Part shown: piece by piece, positions 1 to 6,520 of the stretch | Layout of the letters: each line of letters opens with the position of its first letter | Position numbering within the stretch: the first letter of the stretch is position 1 | NCBI GenBank assembly: GCA_049688015.1 | Contig: JBAVJZ010000102.1 | Coordinates: 1 to 7,572, forward strand | From: CSP1-8 sp049688015 | GTDB taxonomy: Bacteria; Desulfobacterota; Deferrimicrobia; Deferrimicrobiales; Deferrimicrobiaceae | Length of the DNA: 7,572 nt | Direction of reading: 5' to 3' | Translations under genes and position numbers: made by a program | Notes under the pieces: model-generated | What the model saw: the letters and a program-made list of their open reading frames with translations, nothing else | Databases searched by the model: none | What the model was told of the DNA's origin: nothing

Positions 1-2463
1 ATCCTGGACTACTTCGCGGGGGAGATCCTGGAAAATCTGGACGAGGAGATGCACTCCTTCCTGCTGAAAAGCGCTCACCTTCCCCGGATGACACCCAGGA
101 TGACCGAACAATTGACAGGGCTTCGCCGGGCCGGGAAGATCCTTGCCTCGCTTAACCGCCACAATTACTTCACCGAGGTGTATCCGGGTTACGAGCCGGT
201 GTACGAATACCATCCCCTGTTCCGGGACTTTCTGAAATCCCGTGCCGACGACATATTTTCGGAAAAATATATTCGCCGCCTCCGGGCGAAGGCGGCCGTG
301 ATCATGGAGAACTCCGGGTATTTCGAGGAGGCCGCCGGTATCTTCCGCGAGGTCGGCGACTGGAACGGGTTTTCCCGTATCCTGCAAAAGCAGGCGCCCT
401 CGCTTGTCCGGCAGGGAAGGGAAGGAACGCTTGCCGAATGGCTGGAGTTCCTTCCGGGAGAGATCCTCGAGGAAGACCCGTGGCTTCTCTACTGGAGGGG
501 AGTGGCGCAGCTATCTTCCCGCCCCGGGGAAAGCCAGGGCGATTTCAAGGAGGCCTTCCGGCGGTTTTCGCGACAGAAGGATCGGGACGGTTCGTTCCTG
601 GCGTGGGCAGGTGTTGCCGACGCGATCATCTACGGTCCCGGAAGCCTGGAAACGCTCGATCCCTGGTTTACAACCCTCGGCAGGATGTGGAAGAAGAGTT
701 CCCCCTCCCTGCCCGAAGAGATCGAGTTCCATGCGACGTGCACCATGATCAAGGCTCTTTCCTTGAGACGTCCGCCCAATATCGACATGGAGATGTGGGC
801 GGATCGAGCGATGCGTCTCGCTAGGTCGACACGGGACGTGTCTCTTCGGTTCACCTCCCTGCTCAGCGTTGCGTATTACCGGTTCCACAGCGGGGAATTC
901 CAGGAGGCGGGGCTTCTTCTCGACTCGTTGCGCGAACTGGGACGGAGACCGGAGATCTCCCCGCTCTCCCGCCTGACCCTTTGCTGGCTCGAGGCGGCCT
1001 ACGCCAACGGGAACGGGATGCATGACCGTTGCCGGAAGGTGGTGGCGGAGGGGATCGAACTTGCCGACACGACGGGAGTCCACCACATGGACTTTCTGCT
1101 CAAGGGTCACGGGGGATTGTCCTCCCTGCACAGGGGGGACATGGAGGCGGCGAGGGGGTTTTTGCGCAATATGGCATCCGGGCTTTCGGCGGCAAGGCCG
1201 TGGGAAGCGTCCTTCTACCACCGCATCGCGGCCTGGGAAGCCCTGCACCGGGGGGACCGGGCGCAGGCCCTGTTCCATTCGGAACACTGCCTTGCCATGT
1301 GCGAGGAGGTGGGCAACCCCTGGACCGAAGCACTGTCTCTCCTGCTGAGAGCATTCGTCCTCCACGAGGAAGGGCAGGCGGAAGAAGCGAACCGGCATCT
1401 CAAACGAGCGCTTCGGATGGGCAAAATCAGCGGGATGTATTTCATCCGTTTCATCTGTCTGCTGGCGGAGGCGTACTTCTCCCTGGTCCGGGGGGACGAG
1501 ACATCCGGTCTTTCGTCCCTTCGGGAAGGGTTGCGTATCGGGAGGGAGAAGGGCTATATCGACGTCTACCTGTGGCGTCCCGGCCTGCTGGAAACAGTTG
1601 CCGCGAAGGCCCTGGAAAATGGGATCGAGACGGGGTATGTCCGCGACCTCATCCGCAGGAACGCCCTTGTCCCCGGCTCCGCTGTTGCGGGTCTGGAGAG
1701 CTGGCCGTGGCCTCTCAAGCTCCATACGCTCGGAACGTTCAAACTCCTCAAGGAGGGGAAGCCCCTCGCGTTTTCAAGGAAGGTCCAGCACAAGCCCCTT
1801 CTGATGCTCAAGGTGTTTGTCGCCATGGGGGGGCAGGATGTCTCGGAAGAACTGGTGACCGACATCCTCTGGCCCGATGCGGATGGAGACCTTGCGCACC
1901 AGTCCTTTGCCACGACGCTCAGGCGTCTGCGAAAACTGCTCGGAAACGAGAAGGCCGTTTTGCTGCGCGAGGGCCGGGTTACCCTGAACGACCGCTACTG
2001 CTGGGTGGATGCGTTCGCCTTCGAGTCCCTTCTCGCGCAGGTCGACGCAGCGATCCTGAGCGGAGAGGTCCGCCCGGATGAAACGCATACGGCGAACCTC
2101 GCGGAGAAAGCGATCGCCCTGTACAAAGGACCTTTCCTTGCGGGGGAAGCCTCCCGCCCCTGGGCCGTGGGGATGGGGGAGCGGATGAGAAGCAAATTCC
2201 TTCGTGCGGTGGGGTTCCTTGGCGACTACCGGGAAAGGAAGGGAAAATGGGCAGAAGCGATCGCCTGCTACCGGAGAGGAGTGGAAGTGGATGAGCTCGC
2301 GGAGGAATTCTACCAGCGCCTGATGATCTGCCACCAGCGCAACGGACAAGTTGCCGAGGCGGTAGCCGCATACAACCGCTGCCGGCAGGCGCTTTCCTCC
2401 ATGCTCGGAATCACCCCCTCTCCGGAAACCGAGGCCATCCTGAAGCGTATCCGTCCCTCCTGA
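1..2463 (+). CDS. MalT/LuxR-like ATPase-TPR regulator with C-terminal SARP (winged helix + BTAD) domain, 5' partial
   Basis: The frame is open from base 1, so the start and probably an N-terminal AAA-type NTPase domain lie outside the window; 820 residues are visible. The first ~75 residues match the segment after the NTPase of MalT-like regulators, with YFAGEIL, FLLKSAHLPR and the hallmark YHPLFRDFL. Residues ~90-560 are alpha-helical, TPR-like repeats rich in A, L, E and R. At ~572-655 is an OmpR/PhoB-type winged helix (LHTLGTFKLLKEGKPL, ILWPDADGD, FATTLRRLRKLLG), followed to the end by a BTAD helical domain (AIALYKGPFL, AIACYRRGVEVD, EEFYQRLM). This inverts the MalT layout, where a LuxR helix-turn-helix is C-terminal. 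By family analogy it binds DNA as a cytosolic, ligand- or partner-controlled transcription factor. The inducer and targets are unknown. Two small genes follow on the same strand. Seven Ts follow the stop (2474-2480), but I see no convincing stem before them. Confidence 0.9.
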   Translation: MLDYFAGEILENLDEEMHSFLLKSAHLPRMTPRMTEQLTGLRRAGKILASLNRHNYFTEVYPGYEPVYEYHPLFRDFLKSRADDIFSEKYIRRLRAKAAVIMENSGYFEEAAGIFREVGDWNGFSRILQKQAPSLVRQGREGTLAEWLEFLPGEILEEDPWLLYWRGVAQLSSRPGESQGDFKEAFRRFSRQKDRDGSFLAWAGVADAIIYGPGSLETLDPWFTTLGRMWKKSSPSLPEEIEFHATCTMIKALSLRRPPNIDMEMWADRAMRLARSTRDVSLRFTSLLSVAYYRFHSGEFQEAGLLLDSLRELGRRPEISPLSRLTLCWLEAAYANGNGMHDRCRKVVAEGIELADTTGVHHMDFLLKGHGGLSSLHRGDMEAARGFLRNMASGLSAARPWEASFYHRIAAWEALHRGDRAQALFHSEHCLAMCEEVGNPWTEALSLLLRAFVLHEEGQAEEANRHLKRALRMGKISGMYFIRFICLLAEAYFSLVRGDETSGLSSLREGLRIGREKGYIDVYLWRPGLLETVAAKALENGIETGYVRDLIRRNALVPGSAVAGLESWPWPLKLHTLGTFKLLKEGKPLAFSRKVQHKPLLMLKVFVAMGGQDVSEELVTDILWPDADGDLAHQSFATTLRRLRKLLGNEKAVLLREGRVTLNDRYCWVDAFAFESLLAQVDAAILSGEVRPDETHTANLAEKAIALYKGPFLAGEASRPWAVGMGERMRSKFLRAVGFLGDYRERKGKWAEAIACYRRGVEVDELAEEFYQRLMICHQRNGQVAEAVAAYNRCRQALSSMLGITPSPETEAILKRIRPS

Positions 2464-2513
2464 CCGTCTCCCCTTTTTTTCCGAATCCGTCTCCGATCTG
2501 TCACTTTCCCCAT

Positions 2514-2519
2514 AGGAGG
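2514..2519 (+). promoter_or_regulatory. Perfect Shine-Dalgarno AGGAGG without an obvious gene
   Basis: A full AGGAGG sits in the gap between the regulator and the small genes. It directly abuts an ATG at 2520 (zero spacing). An in-frame TTG at 2526 would have an ideal 6-nt spacing. The frame runs to a stop at 2706-2708, overlapping the next gene by 44 nt, and encodes an Arg-rich peptide of about 60 residues that I do not recognise. It may be a short leader peptide, a decayed gene or chance. The rest of 2464-2652 shows nothing else I can name. Confidence 0.25.
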
Positions 2520-2664
2520 ATGACATTGCCGGCCAGGCTTTTCCGTCGTTGTTGTCCCTTCCGGAGAAACGTTTCCCGGGGCAGCAGGGAGGGGGGGCAG
2601 GCTGAGAACCGGGCAGTCGCTGCGCAGGTGGTCCGGCCATCCCGTCGCAATCGGAGGTGCGGTG

Positions 2665-2907
2665 ATGGAAAGATTCTCGATCAGGATCCTTTACCGGGAC
2701 AGGAATAATCCCGGGAAATTCGTGGGAGTTTTGGAAAGGCATGGGGAAGAGACGAAGCGGGGATTTGTAAGCATGGAGGAGCTCTGGAAAATTCTCGACT
2801 CCTACGAGCCGGAATCGGACCGGGGGAAGGTCGTGTCCCTTGAGGGAGAAAGACGCCGCCCCCGCGAGGAACTGATCGATCTGTTCCGGAGACTGCGCGA
2901 GGAGTAG
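2665..2907 (+). CDS. Small conserved-looking protein, copy 1 of a tandem paralogous pair
   Basis: 80 residues from ATG 2665. GGAGG at 2653-2657 gives 7-nt spacing; an overlapping GTG at 2662 is possible but only 4 nt away. The N-terminal half (FSIRILYRDR, PGKFVGVLE, then K..F.S.EEL..IL) aligns without gaps to the next gene, with 18 of about 43 residues identical. The pattern suggests alternating beta strands ending in a helix (MEELWKILDS). The tail (EGERRRPREELIDLFRRLREE region) is highly charged and probably helical. There is no signal peptide or membrane segment, so it should be cytosolic. It lies on the same strand as the SARP-type regulator and 14 nt before its paralogue, so an operon is likely. 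A role as partner or modulator of the regulator is inference from position only. Confidence 0.7.
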   Translation: MERFSIRILYRDRNNPGKFVGVLERHGEETKRGFVSMEELWKILDSYEPESDRGKVVSLEGERRRPREELIDLFRRLREE

Positions 2908-2921
2908 GAACCGGGGGGACG

Positions 2922-3116
2922 GTGGGTCTGGTCAGCTACATCATCCGGATATACCGCCGGGACGAGTCGGATCCCGGCCTGATTGTGGGGATCGTGGAGG
3001 ATATCGAATCCAACGTTAAGCAAAGGTTTGCCAGTTTCGAGGAACTGAAAAGAATTCTCGGAGCCCCGAAAGGCCGGTTGCCCCGGAAAGAGAAGGACGG
3101 CGTACTGGGGAAATAG
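2922..3116 (+). CDS. Small conserved-looking protein, copy 2 of a tandem paralogous pair
   Basis: 64 residues from a GTG start preceded by a G-rich ribosome binding site (GGGGGGA at 2913-2919). Residues ~5-47 (YIIRIYRRDE, DPGLIVGIVE, K..FASFEELKRIL) repeat the architecture of the preceding gene: IRI, RD, PG, VG, E, K, F.S.EEL and IL are shared in the same order and spacing. The C-terminus is short and basic (PRKEKDG) and lacks the charged helix of copy 1. The divergence from copy 1 implies an old duplication rather than a recent one. No known fold motif is evident. It is probably cotranscribed with the regulator and copy 1. Function is unknown. Confidence 0.7.
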   Translation: MGLVSYIIRIYRRDESDPGLIVGIVEDIESNVKQRFASFEELKRILGAPKGRLPRKEKDGVLGK

Positions 3117-3188
3117 GGGAACCGGATGTCCCGCTGCCCGCGTGCCGAAATCTCCTTCTCGATTTCCGGAACGTTCAGACGGGATCGC

Positions 3189-3641
3189 CTAAGGGCAGTC
3201 CGGGAGCGAACCTTCCATCTGACCTGGATCGGGGAGGGAGCGGCCCCTGTTTCCTTCTTGCGGCGTCCTCGTTTCTCTCGGGTCCCCTGCATCCCCTCCG
3301 GGAGCGGACCTGTTGCCTTCCGGTCCGCCCGCTTCGCGAAATTCCCGGAATCGCCGCCTTGTGAGGACGTCGATCTCACTTTGCATGGCTTGCCGGTTCG
3401 CCTCGGAACAACAACTCAAGATGGTGCGCAGCCCGCCGTTTGCTTGCGTCGCCGGCATTTCGTCATGGGATCCTTTGTCCCCGGGATGAGCGAGGTAATC
3501 ATCCCCCGACTCATATCGTTTTCGGAAGCTTCTTTTCGAGAGGACATCGATCTCGCTCTGCCGCGCCTGCTGGAAAGCGACCGAAAACACCCGGCCAAAC
3601 GTCTTTACCCTCGGACTTACACTCTTGATTCCCTTCTCCAT
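3189..3641 (-). CDS. Hypothetical protein with a twice-repeated QAxQSEIDVL motif
   Basis: 150 residues from ATG 3641, chosen because GGGGAGG (minus strand, 3654-3648) lies 6 nt upstream. The motif QAxQSEIDVLxxRxFR occurs at residues 25-40 and 84-99, 59 codons apart, with 12 of 16 residues identical. Seven of those 12 are encoded by different synonymous codons, the footprint of selection on a minus-strand protein; the antiparallel plus-strand frame does not show it. The last ~45 residues are low-complexity (rich in G, P, R, E) and look less like protein. The true end may differ or the gene may be decaying. The N-terminus is basic (MEKGIKSVSPRVK). There is no membrane segment. It is convergent with the small paralogue pair and divergent from ruvA. 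I do not recognise the family. Confidence 0.4.
   Translation of the reverse strand: MEKGIKSVSPRVKTFGRVFSVAFQQARQSEIDVLSKRSFRKRYESGDDYLAHPGDKGSHDEMPATQANGGLRTILSCCSEANRQAMQSEIDVLTRRRFREFREAGGPEGNRSAPGGDAGDPRETRTPQEGNRGRSLPDPGQMEGSLPDCP
3345..3392 (-). repeat. Coding repeat unit, copy 2 (QAMQSEIDVLTRRRFR)
   Basis: Sixteen codons on the minus strand matching the unit at 3522-3569. GAG ATC, GTC CTC and TTC are identical in both. Other matching residues use different synonymous codons (CAA/CAG, GCC/GCG, AGT/AGC, GAC/GAT, CGG/AGA, CGG/CGA). Confidence 0.65.
3522..3569 (-). repeat. Coding repeat unit, copy 1 (QARQSEIDVLSKRSFR)
   Basis: Partner of the unit at 3345-3392, in the same reading frame and 177 nt away (59 codons). 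The substitutions ST and KR between the copies are conservative. Similarity fades quickly on both sides, so only this core is clearly duplicated. Confidence 0.65.
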
Positions 3642-3727
3642 GACGGGCCTCCCCGCGCTTTTATTTCCCAAGACCACTATTTCGTTTGCCGTCTGCCGAC
3701 GCTGCCATTTGCGTTGCCTGTATTAAC

Positions 3728-3743
3728 AACAAGGAATGTGCCA
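3728..3743 (-). promoter_or_regulatory. Sigma-54-like -24/-12 element, imperfect, facing the minus-strand gene
   Basis: On the minus strand the sequence reads TGGCACATTCCTTGTT. This keeps TGGCAC and the exact GG-N10-G spacing of sigma-54 promoters, but has T instead of the conserved C at -12. It would start transcription near 3717 and give a leader of about 75 nt before ATG 3641. The -12 mismatch makes it doubtful. Confidence 0.25.
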
Positions 3744-3746
3744 ATG

Positions 3747-3764
3747 GGGCCGGTTTCCCGGCCC
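3747..3764. repeat. Perfect 7-bp GC hairpin
   Basis: GGGCCGG, loop TTTC, CCGGCCC. No T-run follows on either strand, so it is not a standard intrinsic terminator. It lies just upstream of the sigma-54-like element on the minus strand. Confidence 0.5.
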
Positions 3765-3777
3765 GGGAGTGTATCTT

Positions 3778-3796
3778 ATTGTTATTGCTTAACAAT
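3778..3796. repeat. Inverted repeat ATTGTTA-N5-TAACAAT
   Basis: A perfect 7-bp dyad with 5-bp centre, operator-like in size. A further half-site TTAACAA occurs at 3722-3729. No T-tract follows, so regulator binding is more likely than termination. The cognate protein is unknown. Confidence 0.45.
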
Positions 3797-4095
3797 GAGA
3801 CATTCTTGGACCCGCAGATCGATGACTACCGGGAAAACAATTCCACTATATGCTGTCTTTATGTCAATATATTGTCATATAGGTAATATGTCGCCGTGGC
3901 GAATTGGAGAAATGGTGAATGGTTACGTCCCAACATGTATTCTCCGATGTGCAGATGATGGTCCGGCTTCCTCCACGCCCCCGGTCCGGTGTGTCCAGAC
4001 AAGGCGATGGGAATGAAGTGATGCTCATTCTGATCCCCTCGTGGCGACGAACGACCGCGTTCTCCTGCGGATAAGAAATGGTATGATGGACAACC

Positions 4096-4713
4096 ATGAT
4101 CGAGCATCTGCGCGGTCGCCTTTCGGGCGGGGGGAAAGATTTCGTTGTGGTGGAGTGCGCAGGGGTAGGGTTGCGTGTACACGTATCTTCCGTGACGCGC
4201 GCCGACCTTCCCCCCGAAGGGGAGTCCTGCCTGATTCGTACCTTCCTCCAGATGCGCGAGGGGGGCTCCGACCTGTTCGGTTTTTCCTCCGAGACGGAAC
4301 GGGAGATCTTTCTTGCGATCATCGGCGTTAGCGGAGTCGGGCCGAAGTCCGCGGTGGCCATCCTGTCGGTTATGGGGATTTCCGGTGTTCTTTCGGCGTG
4401 CGCGCGGGAGGATGCCGCACCCTTTACGAGGGTGCCCGGCATCGGGAAAAAACTGGCGCAGCGGATCGCCCTGGAGCTTCCGGACCGGCTGAAGAAAGTG
4501 GCGGTCGAGCTGGCTCCCGCCGCGGCAGACGACGGGAAGGGTGTATCCTCCGAGCCGGAAGTAGAGGCCGCCCAGGCCCTGGTAGCCCTCGGATTCTCCC
4601 GGGGGGAGGCGCAGATAACGGTGGCCGGCCTGCGGAAAGAGGCAGGGTCGGACGCGCCTGTGGAACTCCTGATCCGGGGGGCGCTCAAGCGCCTCTCGGG
4701 ACCGCGCAGATGA
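4096..4713 (+). CDS. ruvA: Holliday junction branch migration protein RuvA
   Basis: 205 residues, normal length for RuvA. It binds four-way DNA junctions as a tetramer and loads the RuvB motors, acting in the cytosol during recombination repair. Residues 1-64 form the OB-fold domain (MIEHLRGRL, ECAGVGLRVHV, DLFGF). Helix-hairpin-helix motifs are at 78-86 (VSGVGPKSA) and 113-121 (VPGIGKKLA). Residues ~155-200 are the RuvB-binding domain III (EAAQALVALGFSRGEA). The acidic pin appears as REGG: Glu55 is present, but the position matching E. coli Asp56 is Gly. The start ATG has only a weak ribosome binding site (GATGGA). ruvB follows after 28 nt. ruvC is not adjacent upstream, where a 440-bp gap and a minus-strand frame lie instead. 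Confidence 0.96.
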   Translation: MIEHLRGRLSGGGKDFVVVECAGVGLRVHVSSVTRADLPPEGESCLIRTFLQMREGGSDLFGFSSETEREIFLAIIGVSGVGPKSAVAILSVMGISGVLSACAREDAAPFTRVPGIGKKLAQRIALELPDRLKKVAVELAPAAADDGKGVSSEPEVEAAQALVALGFSRGEAQITVAGLRKEAGSDAPVELLIRGALKRLSGPRR

Positions 4714-4741
4714 CCCGCACGCGGAAAGCGGAGGAGGGGCG

Positions 4742-5779
4742 GTGGAAGAGCGTATCGTGACGCCAAAGGCCGGCGGGGAGGAAGGGGGGTTCGATCTCTC
4801 CCTCCGGCCGAAATACCTGGCCGACTTCATCGGACAGGCTCCCATCGTATCCAACCTTACGACCTTCATCGGGGCGGCGAAGAGCCGCGGCGAGCCGCTC
4901 GATCATGTTCTTCTGTCGGGCCCCCCCGGCCTGGGGAAGACGACACTGGCCCACATCATCGCCAACGAGATGGGGGTGGGGATTCGCACCACGTCCGGCC
5001 CTGCTGTGGAGAGGAAAGGCGATATCGCCGCGATCCTGACGGCGCTGGAGCCCGGTGACGTCCTCTTCATCGACGAGATCCATCGCCTGAGCCGGGTCCT
5101 GGAGGAGTTGTTGTACTCCGCCATGGAGGATTTCGCCCTGGACATCATCCTGGGTCAGGGTCCTTCGGCCAAGTCGATCCGGCTATCCCTGCCGCGGTTT
5201 ACCCTCGTGGGCGCAACGACGCGGACCGGTCTTCTCACCTCCCCCCTGCGGGATCGATTTGGCGTCAATTTCCGGCTGGAATATTACGCCCCCGAGGAGC
5301 TCGAGGAGGTGATCCGAAGATCCGCGGGATCCCTGTCGATTCCGACCGACAATGCCGGCGCGCGCGAAATCGCACGCCGGTCACGGGGTACCCCCCGTGT
5401 GGCCATCCGGCTTCTCAAGCGCGTTCGCGACTTCGCCCAGGTGAGCGGGGAGGGGAAGATCCATCAGAAAATCGCCGATCATGCGCTCCTCAAGATGGAG
5501 GTCGACCGGGAGGGGCTTGACGTGATGGACCGAAAGATTCTCCGGGTCATTCTCGAGAAGTTCCACGGCGGACCGGTAGGCGTGGAGACGATCTCGGCGT
5601 CGGTGAGCGAGGAGCGTGACACGATCGAGGACGTGTACGAGCCGTTCCTGATCCAGCAAGGGTTTCTGAAACGCACTCCGAGAGGAAGGGTAGCCACTCC
5701 CGCGGCCTACCGCCACCTCGGGTTGACGCCTCCCCGGCGCACTCCCCAGCAGGAAGGATTGTTCGGTGAAGGGGGGTGA
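4742..5779 (+). CDS. ruvB: Holliday junction branch migration ATPase RuvB
   Basis: 345 residues from a GTG with a strong purine-rich site (GGAGGAGGGG, 4730-4739). It is the hexameric AAA+ motor that pulls DNA through the RuvA-bound junction. Visible motifs are RPKYLADFIGQ near the N-terminus, Walker A GPPGLGKT (60-67), Walker B LFIDEIH (108-114), sensor 1 GATTR (157-161), the arginine-finger box SPLRDRFG (167-174) and sensor 2 RGTPRVA (215-221). Residues ~258-330 are the C-terminal winged helix (MDRKILRVILEKF, GPVGVETIS, PFLIQQGFLKRTPRGR). All key residues are present and the length is typical. It is cotranscribed with ruvA, and its stop lies 1 nt before the next start, so translation may be coupled. 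Confidence 0.97.
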   Translation: MEERIVTPKAGGEEGGFDLSLRPKYLADFIGQAPIVSNLTTFIGAAKSRGEPLDHVLLSGPPGLGKTTLAHIIANEMGVGIRTTSGPAVERKGDIAAILTALEPGDVLFIDEIHRLSRVLEELLYSAMEDFALDIILGQGPSAKSIRLSLPRFTLVGATTRTGLLTSPLRDRFGVNFRLEYYAPEELEEVIRRSAGSLSIPTDNAGAREIARRSRGTPRVAIRLLKRVRDFAQVSGEGKIHQKIADHALLKMEVDREGLDVMDRKILRVILEKFHGGPVGVETISASVSEERDTIEDVYEPFLIQQGFLKRTPRGRVATPAAYRHLGLTPPRRTPQQEGLFGEGG

Positions 5780-5780
5780 C

Positions 5781-6506
5781 ATGAGGAAACGGGTCGTGTC
5801 CCTGACAGTTTTGTTTTTCGCACTGGTCACGTTTCCTGCCCACGCGGGACTTTTCGACGACATCAAGAAAGGGATCGGAGATGTTGCGCCGCAATCGGGA
5901 CCCGACGAGAGCCAGGTCGCCGGGGGCCTGAAGGAGGCACTGACGATCGGGACGGGCAACGCCGTGAGCCTCGTTTCCGTGACGGACGGGTATTTCGGCA
6001 ACCAGGCCATAAAGATCCTCATGCCGGACAGGATACGCAAGGTAGCGGACGTCCTGGGCAAGCTGGGGTATCAGGCGCAGGTGGACGAATTCGTCCTCAG
6101 CATGAATCGCGCGGCGGAAAAAGCCGCGCCGCAAGCGAAATCGATCTTCGTCGACGCGATCAAGGAGATGACGATCGAGGATGCAAAACAGATCCTCAAC
6201 GGCGGCGACACGGCGGCGACGGATTTTTTCAGGGAGAAGACGAGCGACAGGCTGTACGAGGCGTTCAAGCCCATCGTTTCGTCCAGCGTGGACGAAGTCG
6301 GAGCGACCCGCAAGTACAAGGAGATGATGGAAAAGTACACCGTCCTTCCGTTCATGAAAGCCGAGTCGCTCGACCTCGACCGGTATGTGACGAACAAGGC
6401 ACTGGACGGTCTGTTCTTTATGGTGGGGCAGGAGGAAACAAAGATCCGTACGGATCCGGCCGCGAGGGTGACCGACCTCCTGAAGACGGTGTTCGGCGGC
6501 AAATAG
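5781..6506 (+). CDS. DUF4197 family exported protein
   Basis: 241 residues from ATG 5781, preceded by AAGGGGGG (5769-5776). An in-frame GTG at 5766 would put acidic and extra residues before the signal peptide and is less likely. Residues 1-22 are a Sec signal peptide (MRKR, hydrophobic SLTVLFFALV, AHA cleavage before Gly23), so the protein is probably periplasmic. Family-typical blocks follow: GLKEALTIG (49-57), ELSMNR-like VLSMNRAAEKAAP (105-117), FVDAIKEMTI (123-132), GGDTAATDFFR (141-151), YVTNKALDGLFF (202-213) and RTDPAARVTDLLKTVFG at the end. The domain is complete. Its biochemical role is not established. It follows ruvB by 1 nt, a combination that looks like operon convenience rather than shared function. 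Confidence 0.9.
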   Translation: MRKRVVSLTVLFFALVTFPAHAGLFDDIKKGIGDVAPQSGPDESQVAGGLKEALTIGTGNAVSLVSVTDGYFGNQAIKILMPDRIRKVADVLGKLGYQAQVDEFVLSMNRAAEKAAPQAKSIFVDAIKEMTIEDAKQILNGGDTAATDFFREKTSDRLYEAFKPIVSSSVDEVGATRKYKEMMEKYTVLPFMKAESLDLDRYVTNKALDGLFFMVGQEETKIRTDPAARVTDLLKTVFGGK

Positions 6507-6520
6507 GGGGGAGTCTGGGG

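Larger units (their letters stand above)
3655..4095. other. Divergent intergenic region upstream of ruvA, no convincing gene
   Basis: About 440 bp, visibly richer in A/T than its surroundings between roughly 3770 and 3930. It holds a strong GC hairpin (3747-3764), a TTAACAA-type dyad (3778-3796), a 10-bp palindrome CAATATATTG (3865-3874) and a short dyad GAATGA/TCATTC near 4011-4030. A weak sigma-70-like pair, ATGTCA (3861-3866) and TAATAT (3884-3889) with 17-bp spacing, could serve ruvA. So could TATGAT at 4082-4087, which is very close to the start codon. A 51-codon frame (ATG 3919 to TAA 4074) is not persuasive. The region probably contains promoters for both flanking units. Confidence 0.5.

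Noticed and set aside
2602..2607. CTGAGA motif in GC-rich leader DNA, suggesting a TPP riboswitch.
   Set aside because: The other conserved TPP elements (CCUGAU and the closing GCGNAGGGA block) are absent and no thiamine gene follows.
3147..3166. GAAATC/GATTTC dyad between the convergent genes as a terminator.
   Set aside because: The stem is only 6 bp and AT-rich, with no T-run on either side.
3522..3569. Resemblance of SEIDVLSKR to the EIDxLTKR stretch of eukaryotic CASP/CUX1 coiled coils.
   Set aside because: The match is about eight residues, the surrounding sequence does not follow that family, and the lineage makes homology unlikely.
3126..4016. Long plus-strand frame of 296 codons.
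   Set aside because: Composition is unlike a protein (many R, P, S, C), it has no family resemblance, and it spans the non-coding AT-richer region. The silent-change pattern of the internal repeat fits the antiparallel minus-strand frame instead.
3919..4074. 51-codon plus-strand frame upstream of ruvA.
   Set aside because: It has a poor ribosome binding site at 9-nt spacing, no recognisable motif, and it covers probable promoter DNA.
3859..4869. Long minus-strand frames over ruvA and the start of ruvB.
   Set aside because: They are antisense shadows of securely identified ruvA and ruvB in GC-rich DNA.
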